A stretch of DNA of 64,000 bases, from positions 28,186 through 92,185 of the forward strand of contig JAFTVE010000005.1 of assembly GCA_017465905.1 (NCBI GenBank), written 5' to 3'. Position 1 is the stretch's first letter, and every line of letters begins with the position of its first letter. The notes beneath the pieces are model-generated. The model was given only the letters and a program-made list of their open reading frames with translations. It had not been told where the DNA came from and searched no databases. Below are positions 1 through 8,606 of the stretch, in pieces. A program made the position numbers and the translations under genes. Source of the DNA: Bacteroidaceae bacterium. Its GTDB lineage: Bacteria; Bacteroidota; Bacteroidia; Bacteroidales; Bacteroidaceae.

Positions 1-833
1 TGGCCAAGCGCGTCAAGGCCCTGGGCATGGACCTCATGGTCGACTTCCACTACAGCGACTCCTGGGCCGACCCCGCCAAGCAACCCATCCCCAAGGCATG
101 GCTCGGCCACTCCTACGAAGAGATGAAGCACGACCTCCGTGCCCACACCATCGACGTGCTCACCCTCCTCAAGGACAACGGCATCACCCCCCGCTGGGTG
201 CAGGTAGGCAACGAAACCACCAACGGCATGCTCTGGAGCGTCAAGACCAATGAGCGCGGCTGGGAGGTGAAAGACTCGCTCGGCCACACCATCATCACCC
301 ACTCCATGGGCCACATCAAGACCCAGCCCGAGCAGTATGCCGGCTTCATCCGCACCGGCTACGACGCCGTCAAGGAGGTCTTCCCCGAAGCCATCGTCAT
401 CGTACACCTCGACCGTGGCCACCGCCAAAGCCTCTACGACTGGCACCTCGACACACTGCTCAAGCATGGAGGCAAGTTCGACATGATAGGCATGTCGCTC
501 TACCCCTACTGGGCCATGCAGGGCAAGCCCGACGTCAAGGCCGACGACATCATCACCGACTGCATCGCCAACATCCGCCACGTCAGCGAGAAGTACGGCT
601 GCGACGTCATGATTGTAGAGACCGGCTACGAGGTCGACGAGCGCCACCCCGAAGTGATGGAAGAGGGTCGCCGCCAGTTCACCCGCGCCATCCACGAGGC
701 ACGCACCCAGACCAACGGTCGCTGCCGCGGCATCTTCTACTGGGAACCCCAGTGCCTCCCCGGAGGCTACAAGCTGGGTGCCTTCAACAGCAATGCCGCC
801 CCCACAGCCATCATGGAAGCCTTCGTGGAGTGA
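1..833 (+). CDS. Arabinogalactan endo-beta-1,4-galactanase, GH53 (5' end outside window)
   Basis: The reading frame is already open at the window edge (codons in frame from position 3), so only the C-terminal ~277 residues are present. The family cleaves beta-1,4-galactan, the side chain of type I arabinogalactan and pectin. Two catalytic glutamates of the GH53 (beta/alpha)8 barrel are visible: the acid/base in WVQVGNETTNGMLW and the nucleophile in MIVETGYE near the C-terminus; the segment DFHYSDSWADP is also typical. The codon use is GC-rich and unlike the AT-rich genes that follow, so the gene probably belongs with the GH51 gene at 14232 on the far side of the accessory island. No signal peptide can be judged because the start is missing. 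Confidence 0.9.
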   Translation, partial: AKRVKALGMDLMVDFHYSDSWADPAKQPIPKAWLGHSYEEMKHDLRAHTIDVLTLLKDNGITPRWVQVGNETTNGMLWSVKTNERGWEVKDSLGHTIITHSMGHIKTQPEQYAGFIRTGYDAVKEVFPEAIVIVHLDRGHRQSLYDWHLDTLLKHGGKFDMIGMSLYPYWAMQGKPDVKADDIITDCIANIRHVSEKYGCDVMIVETGYEVDERHPEVMEEGRRQFTRAIHEARTQTNGRCRGIFYWEPQCLPGGYKLGAFNSNAAPTAIMEAFVE

Positions 834-969
834 GGCTTCGCAATCCGATAATTATTATTCACAGGCCTGCTCACATCAACTACATGTTTAGGTTTGTCTT
901 GTCCTAGAAAAAATCTCTTTGTCTGATTTCGTACACATCACTTAACAGAGCTTTAAAGTACTTTATCCC

Positions 970-1554
970 AATAGGTTGTCCGGCTGTCCTTGCATACTGC
1001 AATCAGCTGTGCCTCATCTCTTTAACGGGGACAACCCTGGTTGTCCCCGAGTTGTCCTCCCTGAACAGCGCTTTTTCTGATTGCGAAGCACACTGAGCAC
1101 GCCGAAATATCACGGATATTTTTATGACCACAGGTTTTCTGCTTAAGTCTGCGGCGTGAGTATTGAATCCTCTTGGAGAAATCTATAGCACTTTCTGATG
1201 GAACTACAATGCGTTTTCCCTGTTTGTGCACTGACGACTTATTTACCGTTCGCGAACGACCGCGCTGCTCTTCGCGAACGACCGCGCTGCCCTTCGCGAA
1301 CGGCAACGTTGCCTTTCGCGAACAGCAAATGAATTCATCAAACGAAACAGAGAAAACGCATAATAGGTAGCGGGGAAAGGTTAGTGACTTAGGACATATC
1401 TTCGTGTAATATTGTACAAACTGATATGGATTATTATCCATTACGTGTATTCTTATTCTGTTTTCAAGGACAACCCAAGGACACCCAGGTTGTCCTTGTT
1501 TGGCGATTGGTATACAACGTGTTATGTCGTGCAAGGACAGCCGGACAACCTATT
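970..1554. mobile_element. Non-coding element with perfect 25-bp inverted ends
   Basis: The sequence at 970-994 (AATAGGTTGTCCGG...) is repeated exactly in inverse orientation at 1530-1554. Just inside each end lies a hairpin on the same core: GGGGACAACC/GGTTGTCCCC near 1027-1048 and AAGGACAACC/GGTTGTCCTT near 1468-1498. The interior carries 22-bp tandem repeats and no credible gene. The architecture resembles a non-autonomous transposable element or a compact protein-binding locus. No target-site duplication was identified, so mobility is inferred. Confidence 0.5.
1249..1330. repeat. Tandem 22-bp repeats containing TTCGCGAA
   Basis: About three and a half units follow each other with a 22-bp period starting near 1249, 1271, 1293 and 1315. 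Each begins with the palindrome TTCGCGAA; the first two are almost identical (TTCGCGAACGACCGCGCTGC) and the third diverges after the palindrome. The spacing of two helical turns is iteron-like. Function is unknown; the units lie at the centre of the 25-bp inverted-repeat structure. Confidence 0.75.
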
Positions 1555-1852
1555 CCGCAACACTTGTTTTATATACTATCTATAGCCTGCAGCTCCGCTG
1601 CTTAGTCTCGTTATCGTTAACGTTCTCGTACAGCCATAAGCTGTTTCATCGTTATCGTACAGCCAAAGGCTGTCCTTATCGTTGTAATCTCCGATTGCTT
1701 TAGACAAATTATCTGCAGTATGACACGTCTCGATAATTTGTTTGAATAAAAACGGGGAGTCGATAGGCATTTTCGGGGATAATCATTATATTTGCGAATT
1801 AATACCATAGAATAGCGGTCAAAAGGTTCCAAGAACTATTGCAAGCATAGAA

Positions 1853-4800
1853 ATGTCGATATGGAGTAGACTATTAGGAATTAAGGATGCTGCAGACCTG
1901 AATAGATTTATAGGCCGAGAACAAGCATCCACCATGTATGATGCATCGCATTATGCAATAGTGGATGTGGAGATAAGTTTGAGGGATAATAAAATCCATG
2001 ACATTGGTTCTATTCGCTATGATAGATCTACATTCCACAGTGGTTCTAAAGAGCAACTTCTCAAATTTCTGGGCAGCTTAGATTTTATATGTGGTCACAA
2101 TATAATCCATCATGATGCAAAATATCTTTTTGGAGATAAAAAGATACGTTGGATTCTCGTCGACACGCTATATATGTCGCCTTTATTGTTCCCCGAACGT
2201 CCATACCACAAACTTGTAAAGGACGACAAGCTGATGAGCGAACAGATGAATAATCCTGTGAATGACTGTAGCAAAACACAAGATTTATTGTTCGATGAAA
2301 TAACACGTTGGAAGTCTCTGTCGGAGGACAAACGCAAATTGTTTGCCTCACTATTGATAGGTAAGGAGGAATTTAGAGGGTTTCTACTTATGGTAGGGGC
2401 TGAGAGCATACCAGCCAGTGAGTTACCAGAACTAATTAGGAGCGTTTACGGAGGTAGAATATGTCATCATGCAGACATTGATTCATTGGTCAAGCAATAT
2501 CCTTGCGAGTTGGCTTACGCTTTAGCATTAATTGACACTACGGACTATCGTTCCATCACGCCCAGTTGGGTATTGCGCAATTATCCTCAGGTGGAGTATG
2601 TGGTAAAACTATTACGCGAAACTCATTGTAGTATCGGGTGTGACTATTGTAATTCTCAGTTAGATGTACACCAGAGTTTGAAAACTTTCTTTGGTTATGA
2701 CCAATTCCGTACATATGAGAATGAACCTCTTCAAGAGAAGGCTGCCAAAGCTGCTGTTGATGGCAAATCACTCTTGGCTATATTCCCGACTGGTGGAGGT
2801 AAGTCGCTGACATTCCAACTTCCTGCACTGATGGCTGGTCGCTCTGTTCATGGACTCACTGTCGTGATATCTCCTTTACAATCCTTAATGAAAGACCAAG
2901 TTGATAACTTGGCGGAAAGAGGAATCACAGATGCGGTCACAATCAACGGTTTGCTGGATCCTATCACTAGAGCTCTGTCTATCCAGAGAGTACAGGATGG
3001 TGAAGCTTCATTATTGTATATAGCACCCGAGATGCTTCGTTCCAAAACGATTGAGAAGGTGCTAATGTCGCGTCATGTAGTAAGATTTGTGATAGATGAA
3101 GCGCATTGTTTTTCTTCTTGGGGTCAGGATTTCAGAGTCGACTACCTCTATATAGGGAAGTTTATCCGTGAATATCAGCGAAAGAAAGGATGCAAGAGTC
3201 CTATTCCTGTATCTTGTTTCACGGCTACGGCAAAGCAGAAAGTTGTGCAAGACATCTGCGACTATTTCAAACATGAACTGGATTTAGATTTACAATTGTT
3301 TGCATCGAAAGCTGCACGTACCAATCTCCGCTACTCTGTCATACATACAGATACGGATGAGGATAAATATATAAAGTTAAGACAACTTGTAGCAGAATTT
3401 GATTGTCCGACAATTATATATGTGTCACGAACCAAGCGAACTAAAGAGTTGTCGGCCAAACTGACCCGCGATGGCTTCAAGGCATTGCCCTTCAATGGTA
3501 AGATGGAAGCCGAAGAGAAGATTGCCAATCAAGACGACTTCATGAACGACAAGGTTCGTATCATTGTTGCCACATCGGCCTTCGGAATGGGTGTTGACAA
3601 AAAGGATGTTGGGTTGGTCATACATTATGACATATCCGACTCTTTGGAGAATTATGTGCAAGAAGCGGGAAGGGCTGGTCGTGACCCACATCTCAATGCG
3701 CGTTGCTATGTACTTTATAAAGACACAGACCTTGACAAGCATTTCATATTATTGAATCAGACCAAACTGAGCATAAGTGAAATTCAGCAGATTTGGAAAG
3801 CGATTAAGAGTCTTACTAAACAGCGCCCAAGGATTTGTTGTTCGGCACTCGAAATAGCAAGACATGCAGGATGGGACGATTCGGTCTCTGACATAGAAAC
3901 TCGTGTCCGTACAGCCTTGTCGGCTTTAGAGCAAGGTGGTTATCTTGAGCGAGGGAACAATGTTCCTCATGTATATGCTACCGGCATTACGGTCAAGAAT
4001 ATGGACGAGGCAAGAAAACGCATCACTGAGTCCGTTTTGTTTGAGAGCGATGAAATTGAAAAGGCTGTAAGAATTATCAAATCGTTGATTTCTCAGAAAC
4101 AAATCAGTAAAGCACAAGATGCTGATGCCGAATCCCGTGTAGACTATTTGGCCGACATATTGGGCCTGACCAAAGGTGAGGTTATATCCGCTGTTGAGAG
4201 AATGCGGCAAGAAGGAATTTTGGCCGATAGTAAAGATATTTCAGCATACCTTCAAGATGCAGGAGACTCGGAACGAAAGTCTTTAATGCTTCTTGAGCGT
4301 TTCGCAAAGCTGGAACAATATATCTTAAGCCATATCCCAGATGGTGCATTAAAAATATCCAGCAAACAATTGAATGACAATGCCGTAAATGACGGAATAA
4401 CGATGTCCAAGGAAAAAGACATTCGGACATTGCTTTACTTCCTCACCGTGAAGGGCTATACACGGAAGAAAGAGGACGGCAATCACAACATGGAGATTAT
4501 TCGTCAGGCCGATATGGAATCTACCATCAGCCGCTTCGAAAGGCGATTGGAGATATGTCGTTTTGCCGTAGATTGGTTATATAAATTGGTAGCAGAAAAG
4601 TCTTTTGAGTCTAAACCGAACAATGCTGTTCAGTTTTCTGTCGTAGAACTACTGAATCAAATAAAATCCAGCCATAATTCTCTCTTTAGCAGTTTTGACA
4701 CGCTACAATTGGAGGACGTAGAGGAAGCGCTACTTTATTTGTCCAAAATCGGAGCGCTAAAACTTGAAGGAGGCTTTCTTGTCCTTTACAACGCAATGGA

Positions 4801-6757
4801 TATCCGAAGATTGAAGGACAACAAGTCGAGATACAAGGTAGATGACTACCGTATGCTCAATGAATTCTATAAACAAAAGATTCAGCAAGTGCATATTGTT
4901 GGCGAATATGCCAATCTGATGGTAAAGGATTATAACTCGGCGCTCCAATATGTACAGGACTACTTCCAAATGGATTATAAAAGATTCATTTCTAAATACT
5001 TTAAGGGGGACAGAATTAATGAGATCCAACGTAATGTTACTCCCGGTAAATATGAACAACTATTCGGACAACTCTCAAAACGCCAAATGGAGATTGTCTC
5101 AGACAAGGAGTCGCGTTGCATTGTTGTAGCTGCAGGGCCGGGTAGCGGGAAGACACGCGTACTTGTACATAAGTTAGCTTCATTGCTACTGCTCGAAGAT
5201 GTCAAGCACGAACAACTCTTGATGTTGACTTTTTCAAGAGCAGCGGCTACGGAGTTTAAGCAACGTCTGATGGAACTGATTGGTAATGCTGCACATTTTG
5301 TTGAAATCAAGACATTCCATTCTTATTGTTTCGACCTATTGGGACGTATCGGGAATCTTGAAGATTCAAAGAATGTAGTTGCAGAAGCAGCAGAGATGAT
5401 TAGCCAAGGCGAGGTGGAACCGAATAGGATAGGGAAGACTGTGTTGGTTATTGATGAGGCTCAAGATATGAGTGCAGATGAGCATGCACTTGTAAGAGCC
5501 CTGATGAATAACAATGAAGAGATGCGCGTGATAGCAGTAGGAGATGATGACCAGAATATCTATGAGTTCCGTGGTTCCAATTCATGGTACATGCTTCAAT
5601 TAGCACAAGAACCGGGAGGGCGTTTTATCGAGATGACAGAAAACTACCGTAGTTCACGGCACGTAGTAGATTTTGCCAATAAGTTTGCCAAAAACATAGA
5701 CCGAAGGATAAAAAGTACGCCAATCATATCTATGAGGGACAATGAAGGTTGGGTGGAAATCACTCACCATACATCAAAGGAAATGTATTGTCCCATTGTT
5801 AATAACTATCTTAAAAATAGTCGTAGCGGTAGAGCTTGTGTATTGACTCAAACAAACGAGGAAGCAGTAATCTTAGTAGCTTTAATGCGCAAGCAGGGAA
5901 TAAACTCCAAACTGATACAATCTATGGAAGGTTTCCGTCTGTACAATTTGGCAGAAATGAAATATTTCCTCAAACAAATCGAAAAGAAAATTGCTACACC
6001 TCTCATTACTGACGAATTGTGGGAGGAGGCAAAGCAAGTGACCTATTCCAGCTATGCGACAAGTCAAAGTATACCTTATATAAAGCGTTGCGTTGAACTT
6101 TTTGAGCAAACAAATAAAACGAAGTATTATAGTGATTTCAAGGAATTCGTTTTTGAATCATCCATTGAAGACTTCTGTGACACATCAGATGCCGATGTAG
6201 TTGTGTCTACCATACACAAAGCCAAAGGTCGGGAGTTCGATGATGTATATATGCTGTTATCAGACAATTATTCTAAAGATGACAATTTGATGCGGAGATA
6301 CTATGTTGGAATGACACGTGCAAAGAACCGTTTGTTCATACATACAGACTCCCATCTTTTCGATAGAATGAAAGTTGACCAGCACATTGTTGATACTAAG
6401 GAATACGCCATGCCTGAGGAGATAGTATTGCAACTATCACATAAGGATGTGAACTTGGGATTCTTCAAGAACTTAAAACGAGAAATACTTTCACTCAGAG
6501 CTGGCGACTCTTTGAGTTATGACAATTTCATTTTGTCCAATAACTGTGCTAAACCTGTAGCCAAACTATCTCAGAATATGCAACAGAAGATGATGGAGTG
6601 GCAAGAAAGAGGGTATATGGTTAAATCTGCATCTGTAAGGTTTATTGTTGCCTGGAAACCTAAAGATGCTCCCAAAGATGAACCAGAACATGCAGTATTG
6701 TTGGCTGATATGGTGCTATTCAAGGATTTTACTCAGAAAAATATAACGCAAACGTAA
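1853..6757 (+). CDS. Giant DnaQ-like exonuclease / RecQ / UvrD fusion helicase
   Basis: A 1,634-residue protein with three enzymatic parts. Residues ~30-150 look like a DEDD 3'-5' exonuclease: D38-V-E40, N83...D88 in GHNIIHHDAKYL, and D138, although the usual motif III histidine position holds Asn. Residues ~290-680 are a RecQ-type SF2 helicase (FPTGGGKS near 312, VIDEAHCFSSWG near 413, QEAGRAGRD near 602). Residues ~1085-1560 are a UvrD-type SF1 helicase (AAGPGSGKT near 1092, VIDEAQDM near 1198, GDDDQNIYEFRGS near 1230, STIHKAKGREFDDVYM near 1452). It would bind and unwind DNA, perhaps degrading it. It is monocistronic within an accessory island, so a role in repair, recombination or defence is possible; the exact role is not shown by sequence. 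Confidence 0.88.
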   Translation: MSIWSRLLGIKDAADLNRFIGREQASTMYDASHYAIVDVEISLRDNKIHDIGSIRYDRSTFHSGSKEQLLKFLGSLDFICGHNIIHHDAKYLFGDKKIRWILVDTLYMSPLLFPERPYHKLVKDDKLMSEQMNNPVNDCSKTQDLLFDEITRWKSLSEDKRKLFASLLIGKEEFRGFLLMVGAESIPASELPELIRSVYGGRICHHADIDSLVKQYPCELAYALALIDTTDYRSITPSWVLRNYPQVEYVVKLLRETHCSIGCDYCNSQLDVHQSLKTFFGYDQFRTYENEPLQEKAAKAAVDGKSLLAIFPTGGGKSLTFQLPALMAGRSVHGLTVVISPLQSLMKDQVDNLAERGITDAVTINGLLDPITRALSIQRVQDGEASLLYIAPEMLRSKTIEKVLMSRHVVRFVIDEAHCFSSWGQDFRVDYLYIGKFIREYQRKKGCKSPIPVSCFTATAKQKVVQDICDYFKHELDLDLQLFASKAARTNLRYSVIHTDTDEDKYIKLRQLVAEFDCPTIIYVSRTKRTKELSAKLTRDGFKALPFNGKMEAEEKIANQDDFMNDKVRIIVATSAFGMGVDKKDVGLVIHYDISDSLENYVQEAGRAGRDPHLNARCYVLYKDTDLDKHFILLNQTKLSISEIQQIWKAIKSLTKQRPRICCSALEIARHAGWDDSVSDIETRVRTALSALEQGGYLERGNNVPHVYATGITVKNMDEARKRITESVLFESDEIEKAVRIIKSLISQKQISKAQDADAESRVDYLADILGLTKGEVISAVERMRQEGILADSKDISAYLQDAGDSERKSLMLLERFAKLEQYILSHIPDGALKISSKQLNDNAVNDGITMSKEKDIRTLLYFLTVKGYTRKKEDGNHNMEIIRQADMESTISRFERRLEICRFAVDWLYKLVAEKSFESKPNNAVQFSVVELLNQIKSSHNSLFSSFDTLQLEDVEEALLYLSKIGALKLEGGFLVLYNAMDIRRLKDNKSRYKVDDYRMLNEFYKQKIQQVHIVGEYANLMVKDYNSALQYVQDYFQMDYKRFISKYFKGDRINEIQRNVTPGKYEQLFGQLSKRQMEIVSDKESRCIVVAAGPGSGKTRVLVHKLASLLLLEDVKHEQLLMLTFSRAAATEFKQRLMELIGNAAHFVEIKTFHSYCFDLLGRIGNLEDSKNVVAEAAEMISQGEVEPNRIGKTVLVIDEAQDMSADEHALVRALMNNNEEMRVIAVGDDDQNIYEFRGSNSWYMLQLAQEPGGRFIEMTENYRSSRHVVDFANKFAKNIDRRIKSTPIISMRDNEGWVEITHHTSKEMYCPIVNNYLKNSRSGRACVLTQTNEEAVILVALMRKQGINSKLIQSMEGFRLYNLAEMKYFLKQIEKKIATPLITDELWEEAKQVTYSSYATSQSIPYIKRCVELFEQTNKTKYYSDFKEFVFESSIEDFCDTSDADVVVSTIHKAKGREFDDVYMLLSDNYSKDDNLMRRYYVGMTRAKNRLFIHTDSHLFDRMKVDQHIVDTKEYAMPEEIVLQLSHKDVNLGFFKNLKREILSLRAGDSLSYDNFILSNNCAKPVAKLSQNMQQKMMEWQERGYMVKSASVRFIVAWKPKDAPKDEPEHAVLLADMVLFKDFTQKNITQT

Positions 6758-6776
6758 TAAAGTGAAAATTGTGTAA

Positions 6777-6947
6777 AAGCACTTATTTCTAGAAGCTGTT
6801 GCTGCTAATTTTGCAACATCTGCTACGGATGTAACAGCGTATCAGGTAGATTACTATAACCTTGGCGTGATTATCTCTGTTGGTTACAAAGTAAAATCAG
6901 TGCGAGGTATGCAATTCTGTCACGGCGGAATCCGCCGTCCCTGAGTA
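6777..6947 (+). pseudogene. Remnant of a rhuM-family gene
   Basis: Translation in the frame starting at 6777 gives a stretch containing ANFATSATDVTAYQ followed by YYNLGVIISVGYKVKSVRG. This closely matches the RhuM core (compare FYTLDVIISVGYRVKSQRG in the intact gene at 12717-13685). The frame opens after a stop and closes at 6945-6947, so only about 55 codons survive. It is read as a decayed or truncated copy of a RhuM-type gene, perhaps left after recombination between dispersed repeats. Confidence 0.75.
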
Positions 6948-7085
6948 TCAAGGCTGTGACCCTGAAATAATATAGAGGATAGAACCCCCTACCTCAACAC
7001 CCTCGGGTTACAAACCCGAGGAGAAGGGAAGAACATTATTCATGGAAAATTCATGGTCAATTTACGGCAATTCATGTTCACAAAA

Positions 7086-7206
7086 GAGAAAGAATAGGGG
7101 AATCCTTGCAATCTTCTCGCGCAATCCCCAAGACGAGCAAAAAGAACGCAGCCACGGACGATTAGGAAAAAGCAAGAAGTAAGCGAAACGTGAGTTTTTG
7201 AGTTTA
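7086..7206. repeat. Dispersed ~120-bp repeat, copy 1
   Basis: Shares long near-identical stretches with 12184-12316 and 13873-13980, including AATAGGGGAATCCTTGCAAT, AAAAGAACGCAGCCA and GCAAGAAGTAAGCGAAACG. All three copies lie in the same orientation. The copy sits just downstream of the rhuM remnant. Confidence 0.85.
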
Positions 7207-7475
7207 AAGATGGCACCCAGTTGATATAAGGGTGTACAAGTTTGTGTATAAGTTATGTACAAGCTAATGATACTGTTTATAGTAGGTTAAACTATCAAGA
7301 ATTTCTTTACAGTTCAATTGCGGATATATTTGATTCCTCAAAAATGTAGGACATGTCTCACTTTTTTAAACAAGAGCTACGACAAAAAAATAATCAGACG
7401 CGCAAATTCACACCCAACCTATCATAAAATAAAGAAAAAGTATTATATTTGCATATTATATGATGTGTTACGGTT

Positions 7476-7796
7476 ATGGCAAAGAGTACAATGGGGACTA
7501 AATTGCCCCGAAAGTTGGAGCAGAAGATGCAGGTTGTTGGTGAGCAGATAAGGCTTGCCCGATTGCGTCGTAATTTGAGTGTTGCACAGGTTGCGGAGCG
7601 TGCCACTTGTTCGCCACTTACGGTTTCGCGCATCGAGAAGGGTGTGCCGACGGTTGCGATTGGCATCTATCTGCGTGTGTTATATGCCCTGCAACTTGAT
7701 GATGATATTCTCTCATTAGCAAAAGATGACGAACTTGGTAGGGCGTTGCAAGATATGAATTTGCCACAGCGTGAAAGGGCATCTAAAAAACTCTAA
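7476..7796 (+). CDS. hipB: HipB-like XRE-family DNA-binding antitoxin
   Basis: A 106-residue protein with a Cro/CI-type helix-turn-helix at about residues 20-75: the segment VGEQIRLARLRRNLSVAQVA, then ERATCSPLTVSRIEKG, matches the canonical XRE pattern. HipB proteins bind operators upstream of their operon and neutralise the HipA kinase. Here hipB is followed by a nuclease-like gene and then a full-length hipA, all on the same strand with very short gaps, so the three genes probably form one autoregulated operon. The start is ATG. The -7-like TATATTTG at 7444-7451 would place transcription start close to the ATG. Identification rests on the HTH and on the hipA neighbour. Confidence 0.85.
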   Translation: MAKSTMGTKLPRKLEQKMQVVGEQIRLARLRRNLSVAQVAERATCSPLTVSRIEKGVPTVAIGIYLRVLYALQLDDDILSLAKDDELGRALQDMNLPQRERASKKL

Positions 7797-7809
7797 GTCT
7801 ATATATAAT

Positions 7810-8604
7810 ATGGAACTCTCATTACGCAAAACTAAAAAACAGAATTTAAATTTTGTCATATCTTCCTACCCTTCAGAATTGGGAGAAGATGTAAATATTG
7901 CTTATAACTTTATTAAAGAGATGTTTTTTAGAGTATGTAAGCAGTCTTTGTTATTTAGCAGTAGCAAATATGATATTATCGAATACCCTTTTTTGTTTAG
8001 AGAGCGTCAGTTAGACTCTGTTGTATTACCTGTTATATCATCTCTATGCAATGGGTTGGTAATAGCTGAATATCCTATCGTTAGAGATAGCTGCATAAAA
8101 GGTTTTGAAAAAGATAATTCAAAAGGACGAATTGACTATTGGTGCGTATACAAGGACTATAGTTTGATTATTGAAATGAAACATAGTTATGACGCATTAA
8201 GAACGGACAAAACCAATGATGAAAGGCTTATTAAAAGATGGGAAACGATGACTATAGGTCAACTTCAAGATGTCCGAAAAAATGTGAAATACTTTAGTGA
8301 AAATACAAAAGGGGTAATAAGAATAGGCCTTAATTTTATAACTCCATATTCTAGCCGTGATAACGATATGAATGATGTTACCTTTTTTGAGAGTAATCAA
8401 AAAGACATCTTAAAAAGGTTAGCAAGAGATGTTAGCCGTCATAAGCCCAAAACTACGACCCCAAATTTCTTGGCAAGTTGGGTTTTGCCAGATGAAAAAA
8501 AATACTTTGAAGTCTCTTATAAAGGCACCTATCCAGGCTTATTACTGCTGGGAAAGATTTATTCTCCCATTGCACACGAAGGATGTGTAAAAGTTAATGA
8601 TTAG
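7810..8604 (+). CDS. Uncharacterised PD-(D/E)XK-like protein inserted between hipB and hipA
   Basis: I do not recognise the family. From the ATG at 7810 the protein has 264 residues; a GTG at 7771 would add 13 residues and overlap hipB, and I prefer the ATG. The motif GRID-Y-W...IIEMKH (D109, E122-x-K124), with an upstream glutamate E87 in LVIAEYP, fits the PD-(D/E)XK nuclease fold: beta-strand Asp, then E-x-K on the next strand. This would make it a candidate nuclease or a dead nuclease-fold binding protein. No membrane segment or signal is seen. It ends two bases before hipA starts, so co-translation with the kinase is likely. Composition is AT-rich like the rest of the island. Alternative: a HipA-associated accessory factor without nuclease activity. 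Confidence 0.65.
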   Translation: MELSLRKTKKQNLNFVISSYPSELGEDVNIAYNFIKEMFFRVCKQSLLFSSSKYDIIEYPFLFRERQLDSVVLPVISSLCNGLVIAEYPIVRDSCIKGFEKDNSKGRIDYWCVYKDYSLIIEMKHSYDALRTDKTNDERLIKRWETMTIGQLQDVRKNVKYFSENTKGVIRIGLNFITPYSSRDNDMNDVTFFESNQKDILKRLARDVSRHKPKTTTPNFLASWVLPDEKKYFEVSYKGTYPGLLLLGKIYSPIAHEGCVKVND

Positions 8605-8606
8605 CT

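Larger units (their letters stand above)
834..1852. other. Gene-free repeat-rich stretch before the fusion helicase
   Basis: No convincing gene is seen. The stretch holds a 585-bp structure bounded by a perfect 25-bp inverted repeat (970-994 and 1530-1554), inner hairpins built on GGACAACC, 22-bp tandem repeats (about 1249-1330), and then short hairpins of the 'cgttatcgtacagc' kind (about 1605-1685). A -7 box TATATTTG at 1787-1794 is a plausible promoter element for the gene at 1853; no TTG was seen at the right distance. Confidence 0.7.
6758..7475. other. Intergenic stretch with a rhuM remnant and a dispersed repeat
   Basis: Apart from the rhuM fragment (6777-6947) and the dispersed repeat copy (7086-7206), this stretch holds a 9-bp perfect hairpin at 7001-7021 (CCTCGGGTT/AACCCGAGG) and AT-rich sequence. 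TATATTTG at 7444-7451 fits the -7 box of a promoter for the hipB operon at 7476; no clear TTG was found upstream. Confidence 0.6.

Noticed and set aside
1249-1330. A CRISPR array
   Set aside because: The 22-bp units are directly tandem without variable spacers, and no cas gene is present in the window.
7001-7021. A terminator for the fusion helicase gene
   Set aside because: The 9-bp hairpin has no T-run on either strand and lies 240 bp from the stop codon.
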